DNA of 64,000 nucleotides from an uncultured Colwellia sp. GTDB taxonomy: Bacteria > Pseudomonadota > Gammaproteobacteria > Enterobacterales > Alteromonadaceae. Positions 37,578 through 45,240 of this stretch are shown here, piece by piece (the first letter of the stretch is position 1; every line of letters starts with the position of its first letter). The notes beneath the pieces are model-generated. The model ran no database searches and was not told where the DNA came from. It saw only the letters and a program-made list of their open reading frames with translations. The position numbers and the translations under genes were made by a program. Where the stretch lies: contig CAJXQJ010000009.1 in NCBI GenBank assembly GCA_913058245.1, positions 1 to 64,000 of the forward strand. Direction: 5' to 3'.

Positions 37578-38474
37578 ATGCTTCCTCAACAATATACACG
37601 CATACTGCTAGCTATGCTGGTTTTATATTTATGCCTTTTGTTGCCTAAAGCATTAGCGCATGAAAAGGCTAATCGCGACGTTCAAATTTCGCATAGAAAC
37701 AGAAAACCTGACTTACAACACGCCAAAATTTATAAAAAAGTGCAACACATAGAAAAATACTGGACCAGTGAGAAGCTTGACGGCGTCAGAGGTTATTGGA
37801 ATGGAGAACAATTATTGACCCGAAATGGCAATGTATTACCGGCACCAAACTGGTTTGTTGAAAACTGGCCTAATATCACGATGGACGGCGAACTTTGGAG
37901 TGCCAGAGGAGAATTCGAAAAAATTAGTGCCTGTGTGCGAACCAAAACTTCAAATGGGGAATGTTGGCGTGACCTTAAATTAATGATATTTGACTTACCT
38001 TTACAGAAGTCAAACTTTAGCCAGCGCATACTGCTAATGAAGCAACTGGCGCAGAACACTAAATCACCATATTTACAAATGGTTGAGCAGCGAAAAGTAT
38101 ATAGCAGTGACAACCTTTATACATGGTTAGACAAAGTAGTAGAGAATGAGGGCGAAGGTTTGATGTTGCACCTAGCAACAGCACATCATCAAACAGGTCG
38201 TAGTAACAATCTACTTAAATTAAAAAAACACCAAGATGCAGAAGCAATCGTTATTGCTCACGTCCCTGGCAAAGGTAAATACCAAGGCATGCTCGGCGCA
38301 ATTAAAGTGAAAACACCACAAGGTATAATCTTTAAAATTGGCAGCGGTTTTTCAGATCACGAACGCCAAAACCCACCCAAGATCGGCGCGATAATAACTT
38401 ATAAATACATTGGTAAAACACGCCGAGGTGTGCCAAGATTTGCCAGTTTTCTTCGAATCAAAAAAGTGCATTAG
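37578..38474 (+). CDS. ligE: Periplasmic ATP-dependent DNA ligase (LigE type)
   Basis: This is a minimal ATP-dependent DNA ligase of 298 residues, only adenylation and OB-fold domains, preceded by a signal peptide (hydrophobic 9-26, cleavage near ALAHE). The nucleotidyltransferase motif I is SEKLDGVRGYW with the adenylated lysine K66. Motif III is MDGELW, motif IV EGEGLML and motif V LLKLKKHQDAEAIV. Secreted LigE proteins are known in Vibrio, Haemophilus and Neisseria relatives and are suspected to act on extracellular or incoming DNA. All catalytic motifs appear intact. Confidence 0.88.
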   Translation: MLPQQYTRILLAMLVLYLCLLLPKALAHEKANRDVQISHRNRKPDLQHAKIYKKVQHIEKYWTSEKLDGVRGYWNGEQLLTRNGNVLPAPNWFVENWPNITMDGELWSARGEFEKISACVRTKTSNGECWRDLKLMIFDLPLQKSNFSQRILLMKQLAQNTKSPYLQMVEQRKVYSSDNLYTWLDKVVENEGEGLMLHLATAHHQTGRSNNLLKLKKHQDAEAIVIAHVPGKGKYQGMLGAIKVKTPQGIIFKIGSGFSDHERQNPPKIGAIITYKYIGKTRRGVPRFASFLRIKKVH

Positions 38475-38500
38475 GCACGTAATATAAGGCGTGAATTAGT

Positions 38501-39115
38501 ATGGAATTTCATTTGTGGCTATCACTTGTTGTTATTTGTATTTTAGGAGCCCTATCACCAGGGCCTAGCTTAGCTTTAGTGATAAAAAACACCTTAAATG
38601 GTGGTTCAGGCCAAGGGTATGCAACGGCCATTAGTCACGGCTTAGGGGTTGCCTTGTACGCTGCTATCACCGCAACAGGCATTGGCTTACTAATAGTTCA
38701 ATCACCAATGATATTCGACTTAATTAAATACAGCGGCGCAGCATTTTTACTATATCTAGGTGTTAAGGCGCTGATGAGCAAAAAACAAAATATTCAATTT
38801 GCTAAAAAGGATGCGGTATTAGACCCAAGTATTAACGGCTGGCGTGATGGTTTCTTAATTGCCTTTCTCAACCCTAAACTGGCAATTTTCTTTCTCGCTC
38901 TGTTTAGTCAATTTGTTGATGCCGATGCAGGCTGGCAGCAAAAGATTATAATGACAGCAACGGTAGGCTTAATTGATATGCTTTGGTATATCGTGATTGC
39001 ATTTACGATGTCACGAGGACCAATTTTAGAAAAGCTAAAAGCTAACAGCCATATTGTTGATAAAGTCACTGGCAGCTTCTTAATACTGTTAGCTGCTCGC
39101 GTAGTAATGAATTAG
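38501..39115 (+). CDS. LysE/RhtB-family amino-acid exporter
   Basis: The 204-residue membrane protein has about six helices and the LysE/RhtB signature near the N-terminus: GALSPGPSLALVIKNTLNGG, followed by GLGVALYAAITATGIG. The mid-protein FLIAFLNPKLAIFFLALFSQF is also typical. Members export amino acids or homoserine lactones, and the substrate cannot be told from sequence. It starts 26 bases after ligE on the same strand and may be cotranscribed. Confidence 0.9.
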   Translation: MEFHLWLSLVVICILGALSPGPSLALVIKNTLNGGSGQGYATAISHGLGVALYAAITATGIGLLIVQSPMIFDLIKYSGAAFLLYLGVKALMSKKQNIQFAKKDAVLDPSINGWRDGFLIAFLNPKLAIFFLALFSQFVDADAGWQQKIIMTATVGLIDMLWYIVIAFTMSRGPILEKLKANSHIVDKVTGSFLILLAARVVMN

Positions 39116-39124
39116 TTTTGACTA

Positions 39125-39154
39125 AGTGCTTGTGTGGTAAACCGCTCAAGCACT
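39125..39154. terminator. Possible hairpin between convergent genes
   Basis: AGTGCTTG and CAAGCACT form an eight-base stem enclosing a 14-base loop that can itself pair (GGT/ACC). It lies between the LysE-family stop and the convergent methyltransferase stop. No T run follows, so the call is weak. Confidence 0.35.
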
Positions 39155-39178
39155 CTAGGGCGAAAGTTATACGAAAGA

Positions 39179-40072
39179 CTATAGGCTAGGTTTATAAACA
39201 AAATATAAACACTTAAGTCCCTTACCTTGATGCGCTTCCTTAAATACCTCTGGCGTATCAATTTTATATTGAAATACACATTCAGGGCACTCGTTAGCCA
39301 CTTCATTTAGCAAGAAGTTTTCATCTAAATCAGGGGAATTCAAACACAATAAAACATCGGAATTTTCTGACATAAGTTCAGGCAAACGTCGAATAATTTT
39401 TTTATAGTCACGTTCGATATTGACACTGCCTTTTTGAAACGATGGCGGATCTGAAATGAGTAGCTGATATGGACCATGTTTTTTCAAACGTCCGTATGAC
39501 TTGAAAATATCAACCCCTTCAAATATAACTTGCGATAAGTCTTGCTGATTTAAACGGTGATTTTCACGTCCTTTCGCTAATGAGCTTTTACTCATATCGA
39601 TATTAACAACTTTGCTAGCACCACCGGCAATCGCTGCAACAGAAAACGCACAGGTATAAGAAAACAAATTCAATACACGTTTATTGTCGCTGTGTTTTTT
39701 AACCCACTCACGACCATTACGCATATCTAAAAATAAGCCTGAATTTTGTGCTTTCCCTAGGCTAATATGATATTTCAAATCATGCTCTATAGCATGTATC
39801 GCGCTAATATCTTCACCCCATAATAGTTCACATGGGGCAAATTTTCGACAGCGATACTGTACTTGAATAGACTTACATTTTTCAGTCAATTTTCTTAGGG
39901 TATTAACTTGCTCAACTAACCACTGTGCTTCAACTTCTTGATATAAAGTGATCAGAATAACCGGAGCTAACCAATCTACATTAACATGCGATAAGTTTTC
40001 ATAAGCATGGCCACGACCATGAAATAAGCGTTGGCTTTGGCTAAAATCCGTTGTTTGAATAAATTCGATCAT
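39179..40072 (-). CDS. Class I SAM-dependent methyltransferase, RlmI/RlmK-like without PUA domain
   Basis: The 297-residue protein has SAM motif I as VLNLFSYTCAFSVAA (about 133-147 from the chosen start), the GLFLDMRNGREWV segment before it, and the catalytic-region motif SDPPSFQKGS near 207-216. This is the pattern of the RlmI-like rRNA cytosine methyltransferase group, but no N-terminal PUA domain is present. The frame extends to 40114. That longer start would lie inside the terminator of the upstream gene, so the ATG at 40072 is preferred. The RNA target is unknown. Confidence 0.8.
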   Translation of the reverse strand: MIEFIQTTDFSQSQRLFHGRGHAYENLSHVNVDWLAPVILITLYQEVEAQWLVEQVNTLRKLTEKCKSIQVQYRCRKFAPCELLWGEDISAIHAIEHDLKYHISLGKAQNSGLFLDMRNGREWVKKHSDNKRVLNLFSYTCAFSVAAIAGGASKVVNIDMSKSSLAKGRENHRLNQQDLSQVIFEGVDIFKSYGRLKKHGPYQLLISDPPSFQKGSVNIERDYKKIIRRLPELMSENSDVLLCLNSPDLDENFLLNEVANECPECVFQYKIDTPEVFKEAHQGKGLKCLYFVYKPSL

Positions 40073-40085
40073 AGTGAAAACTGTT

Positions 40086-40129
40086 AAACAAAAAAGAAGG
40101 CCGGATAATAACAAATTATCCGGCCTTCT
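40086..40129 (-). terminator. Strong terminator of the NSS transporter gene
   Basis: AGAAGGCCGGATAAT and ATTATCCGGCCTTCT form a perfect 15-base stem with a five-base loop (40095-40129), followed on the minus strand by a run of Ts. It lies between the transporter stop at 40192 and the methyltransferase start. Confidence 0.9.
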
Positions 40130-40191
40130 GGGTTATTTATCCTGCATTATTTCGCATCTACATAGCGAAAAAACAAGGTTTGAATCTATGG

Positions 40192-41616
40192 TTAAAAGCC
40201 AAAAATACTCACCGCGAAAAACTTTTGTAAAACAGTATTAATAAAAATACCAAAGACAATTAATGGAATGAATGTTCCTAACGAAAAGTTAATGTATTTC
40301 TCAACCCATGAGCCTTTATAGTTTGCATTACCTAAAGCCAGTTCTTCTGAAAGTTTATGCTTCTTCCAGCGGTAACTAACGAACATACATAGTAGGAAAC
40401 CATTTAACGGTAAAATAGTATCGTAAAAAATATCGTAAACCACATCAAAGAACGAACGAACACCGCCAGCGTATGACGTAAACTCAGTAAAGAATGACAC
40501 CATACCAAACGATAATGTTGCAAAAATAGTTAAGATACCTGCAGTCATCAATAAAATTGATAATGCTTTTTTACGACTGTGCTTTTTCTCAGTAACTAAA
40601 TACGATACTGGCACTTCTAAAATGGAAACTAGCGAAGTAATTGCCGCGAAAAACACCAAAATAAAGAAAAATGCTGCTACAACACTGGCGCCAATATAAC
40701 CAATTGAAGTTTGTAGTGCTAAGAATATTTTCGGTAAAAAGGTAAAGATTAGTGATACTGAGCTATCGCTTAATTGCGCAGGGTCAACATCCGGGTTGAA
40801 TGAAAATACCGCCGGTAATATCATTAAACCCGCAGTAAAGGCCACGGCAGTGTCGGTAATAGCAACAAGCTTTGCAGAGCCTACAATATCGGTTTTGCGG
40901 TTAATGTAAGAACCATAAGTAATTAAAATACCCATACCCAATGATAATGAGAAAAAGGCTTGAGAAAGCGCACCATTAATCACCGCAGGCGTTAATTTAG
41001 AGACATCAGGAATGATAAAGAACTTAACACCAGAAAAGGCATTATCTAATGTTAATACGTACACCACCATTATCAATAACATAATGAAAAGTGTCGGCAT
41101 CAGTATTTTTGATGCCCGTTCAATACCATCTTTTACACCCGCTACTAAAATAAAATTAATAATAGCGGCAACAATAATCATGGCACCAAATAAGTAAGGG
41201 CTATTAACGAATTCACCAAAACCATTTGCGCTAGCTAAATAATCTAAATTACCTGTAACTGTTAATGCGATATAGCCAAAAATCCATACCGTTAAAACCA
41301 TGTAAAATACAGCGATCATAAAAGGTGTTAGAACACCAAGAAAACCTGCAGCTCCCCATGCTTTGCTACCACCACTTAAAGTTTTATAGGCGCCAACGGG
41401 TTCTTTTTCAGTTTTTCGACCAACTGCCATTTCGGCAATCATCACGGGTAAACAAATTAAAAAAACAAATAGAGCGTACATTAACAAGAATGCACCACCG
41501 CCATTTTTAGCGGCGTTCACCGGAAAACCAACTAAATTACCAATACCAACTGCTGAACCAGCGGCAGCTAAGATGAACCCCAACCGGGAACTAAAATGCT
41601 CTCTATCTGTACTCAT
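40192..41616 (-). CDS. Sodium-dependent transporter, NSS/SNF family
   Basis: NSS proteins import amino acids or amines with sodium in the LeuT fold. The 474-residue protein begins with the diagnostic helix-1 stretch SRLGFILAAAGSAVGIGNLVGFP and NGGGAFLLMYALF, with the unwound GxGN region of the substrate and sodium site. About eleven or twelve hydrophobic helices follow, including GSYINRKTDI and the helix 8 region SLVSILEVPVSYL. The substrate cannot be inferred. It is monocistronic with its own terminator. Confidence 0.93.
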   Translation of the reverse strand: MSTDREHFSSRLGFILAAAGSAVGIGNLVGFPVNAAKNGGGAFLLMYALFVFLICLPVMIAEMAVGRKTEKEPVGAYKTLSGGSKAWGAAGFLGVLTPFMIAVFYMVLTVWIFGYIALTVTGNLDYLASANGFGEFVNSPYLFGAMIIVAAIINFILVAGVKDGIERASKILMPTLFIMLLIMVVYVLTLDNAFSGVKFFIIPDVSKLTPAVINGALSQAFFSLSLGMGILITYGSYINRKTDIVGSAKLVAITDTAVAFTAGLMILPAVFSFNPDVDPAQLSDSSVSLIFTFLPKIFLALQTSIGYIGASVVAAFFFILVFFAAITSLVSILEVPVSYLVTEKKHSRKKALSILLMTAGILTIFATLSFGMVSFFTEFTSYAGGVRSFFDVVYDIFYDTILPLNGFLLCMFVSYRWKKHKLSEELALGNANYKGSWVEKYINFSLGTFIPLIVFGIFINTVLQKFFAVSIFGF

Positions 41617-41795
41617 AAATGTCCTTCATTGTAAATTTTGCTGGGCTATTAATTATATTTTTGTATTGCGTGCTGCCCTTTTATTCGTTGCACGTAAATG
41701 CAAACGCTGATTGATGCTATCAGGCTTTTTTATTAATGTCTTGTTTTGATATGGCTTTCTACGAAGCCAAGTGTATATATTTTATTGCAGTGATT

Positions 41796-41815
41796 TGCCA
41801 GTCAACTGACTGGCA
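41796..41815. terminator. Short hairpin next to the HDOD paralogue 2 stop
   Basis: TGCCAGTCA and TGACTGGCA pair perfectly around AC, with five Ts following on the plus strand. It lies seven bases beyond the minus-strand HDOD gene. The T run is on the wrong side for that gene, so termination of HDOD would rely on the stem alone. Confidence 0.4.
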
Positions 41816-41821
41816 TTTTTA

Positions 41822-42661
41822 TTAGCCATAAAACTTTGCATTCATAATATTGAGGATATTTTCGGCTTCAATTCTGGCAAAGTCGGCGGCATCTTCAAGG
41901 TCACTCGAAGTAATTTTAAGCGACTGGCACAAGTTTGCATCAACCGTATCATCATAACTAAAAACATCTGCATGACATTCCACTAACGCCAAACGAGAGG
42001 CTAAGTACAAAACCTTTACGTCTTTATTAATTTGAATACTATGAGCGTTATTGTAATGACGAATCGGTAAAATAATTTTTTCCGGTATTTGCCAAATTTT
42101 TAATAATTCCGCAGAAACATCGGTATAGGTAAAGCCCAGTACTTGTTGCTGTAATTGCCATGGTAAAATATTCTCATCATAAGCTTCACACTTTTTCGCA
42201 AGTTCAGGCGATATTTTCGCAACAATAAGTTCGCCAAAGTTCTGTAATAACCCGGCAACAAATAAACGCTCAATATCACGTATACCTGACGTTATCGCTA
42301 AGTTTTTAGTAGCTAAACCACAGAAAACACTCATGTGCCAAAAGCGCTTTAAGTCTATCGACTGATTAGAGAAGTGTTTAAATGCAGTAGCGGCAACATC
42401 CACCAACATCATGTTGTAAATCGCTTGGGTACCAATAATCGTAATGGCCCGTGAAATGGTACTAATTTCTCCTGGGAAACTATAAATAGCACTGTTAGCA
42501 ATTTGCAGTAAACGAGAGGTCATTGACGGATCAACACTGATAACATTAGCAAAATCTTCAATGCTTGAGTTATCATCTTCCATTAACGCTTTTACCTTAA
42601 AACATGCATCTGGTAACGCGAAAGAACCATTAGCCTGCATGGCATATTCATGAGCATTCAT
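41822..42661 (-). CDS. HDOD domain protein, paralogue 2
   Basis: This 279-residue HDOD protein parallels the one at 33315-34163 along its length: LPDACFKVKALMEDDNSSIEDFANVI, VDPSMTSRLLQIANSAIYSFPGE, then LLQNFGELIVAKISPE and VLGFTYTDVSAELLKIWQIP. The HD metal-binding pair is absent (LLQNFGEL), so a non-catalytic signalling role is likely. There are no attached output domains. It is separated from the M28 peptidase by 71 bases and may be cotranscribed with it. Confidence 0.88.
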   Translation of the reverse strand: MNAHEYAMQANGSFALPDACFKVKALMEDDNSSIEDFANVISVDPSMTSRLLQIANSAIYSFPGEISTISRAITIIGTQAIYNMMLVDVAATAFKHFSNQSIDLKRFWHMSVFCGLATKNLAITSGIRDIERLFVAGLLQNFGELIVAKISPELAKKCEAYDENILPWQLQQQVLGFTYTDVSAELLKIWQIPEKIILPIRHYNNAHSIQINKDVKVLYLASRLALVECHADVFSYDDTVDANLCQSLKITSSDLEDAADFARIEAENILNIMNAKFYG

Positions 42662-42732
42662 ACTCTATTACTATCCTTTTCTGAGGTCTCTATTACAATG
42701 TTTTGGCATTAATCAGCTAACTAAAGGTCTCT

Positions 42733-44424
42733 TTATTGCGCAAATGTTAAGCCAAAGAAATCACCGTGATGCCACTGTGGACGTTGCGATTGATTCGCTA
42801 TTTCCAACCCTATCATCATGTTAACAAGAGCAAAGCTTGCCGCCGCTTGATAATTTATTGGCAAGCTAATTTCATCACTATGTTGGTGGTAATGATTCTT
42901 TAAGAAATCGCCAAAAACTGCGCCACCATCGATAGCTTCATCTGTTGATTTAAAACCTGTCATCAAAAACACTGATGGGATGCCGGCTTTAACGAAACTA
43001 TAATGATCACTACGTGTAAATAACGCTTGCTCAGGCATAGGGTCTTCACTTAATTCAATATTGACTTTTTTTGCTGCTGTTTCCACTATTTGTCCCATGG
43101 TGGAATGAGTCGAACCAAAAGCAATAACATCAGCGAACGGGTAAAGAATTAATGGCATATCTAAATTAACATTTGCCACCATTTGCGTAACAGGTATTGT
43201 AGGGTTATTGGCAAAATAGCTAGAGCCCAGTAATCCTTTTTCTTCGCCTGTAACTACAACAAACAATACTGAACGCTTTGGTTTATTTGGCATTTCTGCC
43301 ATTAATCTTGCGGTTTCAAGCAATATTGCAACACCAGAGGCATTATCTAAGGCACCGTTATTGATCGTATCGCTGTCATCACCGTGTGAGCTGATACCGA
43401 TGTGATCTAAATGAGCACTGAAAACAACATATTCACTTTTCAATTTTTCATCGCTGCCCTCTATGGTTGCAATAATATTAGGGCTAGTGATCTGTTCATG
43501 ACGAGCCTGATTTTTTAAAGTCACTTTATGAGGTAAATCAAAGCCTGTGATGGCGCTGTTATTATCATCAGCAGCAAAAACATCGGTTAAATTGCGAGCT
43601 GCCCCTTCAAATAAAACTTTAGCTGCATCGTGCTGAATGTAGGCGCCAGCAACAAGTTCTGGGTGTTTACCAAATGGTGTTCCCTCTTTTGTTAACCAAC
43701 TTAGGCGAGGTGTATTAGCAAACTGTGCTGATTTTTCAAAACTTCGTACTTTTTCACGCTTTGGCGTATGAATGGTAATAAAACCAACCGCGCCACGTTC
43801 AGCCGCGTGACGACTTTTTTCCGCGCCAGAGCCAATATGAGCGCCTTCTTCAGACGGTAAATCGTCAGGCCTGCCTGACAACGCGACAACGATCTTTCCT
43901 TTAACATCAATATTCTGATAGTCGTTATAGCCGAACTCTTTAGAGATAACACCATAACCAACGAAAACGGTTGCAGCAGTAATTGCTGTTTCACTTTCAG
44001 TACTAGAGCCTGACATTAAAAATTCACGGCCATAAGCAAGCTCTATATCACCCGACATACCATGAACGGTTGCGCTTCCTGTGCCGTCAACTAAATAGCT
44101 TTTACGAAAAGTAACTTGTTGCTCGAAACCTTGGGAGTTTGCCCCAAGACTTTCTCCCATTGGTACTAAATTTAATTGCTTAAAATAGGATTTCACGTAA
44201 TTGGCAGCAATTTGATAACCTGCACTACCGGTATCTCTACCTTGCAAAGTATCATCTGCTAAAAACTCAATATGCGCTTTAATATTCGCTTCATTAACTT
44301 GGCTAGAGACAGGTTCAGTATGGCTCTCTACAGGCATTTCCTGCTCATTACAGGCAGCAAGAGCCAAAGCAGGCAAGACAATTAAACCAAATAGCTTGGC
44401 GGTTTTAAGCAGGGATAATTTCAT
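42733..44424 (-). CDS. M28-family zinc aminopeptidase, lipoprotein with PA domain
   Basis: This 563-residue precursor carries a lipoprotein signal with lipobox ALAAC (C25), so it should be anchored to a membrane facing the periplasm or surface. A PA-like region (about 150-290) is inserted before the M28 catalytic core. The five zinc ligands are visible: H338 (SAHLDHIG), D360 (GALDNASG), E394 with the catalytic GEEKG, D422 (VNLDMP) and H515 (HQHSDEIS). The fold and motif set indicate an aminopeptidase for scavenging peptides. The exact specificity is not determinable. Confidence 0.93.
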   Translation of the reverse strand: MKLSLLKTAKLFGLIVLPALALAACNEQEMPVESHTEPVSSQVNEANIKAHIEFLADDTLQGRDTGSAGYQIAANYVKSYFKQLNLVPMGESLGANSQGFEQQVTFRKSYLVDGTGSATVHGMSGDIELAYGREFLMSGSSTESETAITAATVFVGYGVISKEFGYNDYQNIDVKGKIVVALSGRPDDLPSEEGAHIGSGAEKSRHAAERGAVGFITIHTPKREKVRSFEKSAQFANTPRLSWLTKEGTPFGKHPELVAGAYIQHDAAKVLFEGAARNLTDVFAADDNNSAITGFDLPHKVTLKNQARHEQITSPNIIATIEGSDEKLKSEYVVFSAHLDHIGISSHGDDSDTINNGALDNASGVAILLETARLMAEMPNKPKRSVLFVVVTGEEKGLLGSSYFANNPTIPVTQMVANVNLDMPLILYPFADVIAFGSTHSTMGQIVETAAKKVNIELSEDPMPEQALFTRSDHYSFVKAGIPSVFLMTGFKSTDEAIDGGAVFGDFLKNHYHQHSDEISLPINYQAAASFALVNMMIGLEIANQSQRPQWHHGDFFGLTFAQ

Positions 44425-44606
44425 GATGTTCTCTTGCTCTTTTATTTTTATATTTTTTTAAAAGTATTCAGCTATTGATAATGCTGAATACTTACTAATA
44501 ATCTGGCAAACACTATATCGACTGATACCGAAAAAAACTAGCGAACCATTTTAATTACAAAACAATAAACTTAACAAAATGTTGCAATAACTTTGCATAA
44601 TAAAAC

Positions 44607-45089
44607 TTAACTCTCGAGAATAGGGACCCCTGAATAACGCTTTACATGCTCCATCACCATATAGGTATGGGTTTGCGACACGCCCGGTAATTCAACAATA
44701 ATGCCCAGCAGCTTTCGAAACGCGTCCATATCTTCAAAACGTAACTGTAGTAAATAGTCAAAGCCACCGGCAACCATATGACACTCTGCAACTTCCTTAA
44801 TTTTAATAACTTGCACCCTGAAATCATTAAAAACATCTGCGGTAGTTCGATCTAAAGTCACCTGAATAAAAGCAGACATGCCGTACTTTAGTTTACTGGC
44901 ATTTAAAAATGCACCATAGCGTTCAATGTAACCGTCTTGCTCAAGGCGCTTCACCCGTTCTAAACATGGACTAGCACTTAAGTTAACTTTTTTAGATAGT
45001 TCACTGTTTGAAATTCGACCATTTTTTTGTAAAACGTCTAAAATTGTTAAATCAATTCGGTCTAAATTTTTGATTTTATCTTTATTCAT
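44607..45089 (-). CDS. Lrp/AsnC-family regulator, probable proline-responsive activator of putA
   Basis: The 160-residue protein has an N-terminal winged helix-turn-helix (LDRIDLTILDVLQKNGRISNSELSKKVNLSASPCLERVKRL) and a C-terminal RAM domain with VAGGFDYLLQLRFEDM and LPGVSQTHTYMVMEHVK. It is divergent from putA with 151 bases between the start codons. In several proteobacteria (PutR) such a neighbour activates putA in response to proline. That function is inferred from position. The intergenic region is AT-rich and I did not find a single clear Lrp operator. Confidence 0.88.
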   Translation of the reverse strand: MNKDKIKNLDRIDLTILDVLQKNGRISNSELSKKVNLSASPCLERVKRLEQDGYIERYGAFLNASKLKYGMSAFIQVTLDRTTADVFNDFRVQVIKIKEVAECHMVAGGFDYLLQLRFEDMDAFRKLLGIIVELPGVSQTHTYMVMEHVKRYSGVPILES

Positions 45090-45240
45090 AAGCAGTGTTT
45101 TTTATGGTTAAAATGAGAAATTACAGGATAATTTATCGTAAAAACCCAAAATACACCAACACATTCTGTGAGTTATTCATTAAAATGCGCAGCTACTATT
45201 GTATTCAAATTCAACTCAAACCAATAAATGAGGAGTTACT

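Noticed and set aside
39155-39162. CTAGGGCG, identical to the outer eight bases of the MITE-like element
   Set aside because: Identity stops after eight bases and there is no partner end nearby, so it is likely chance.
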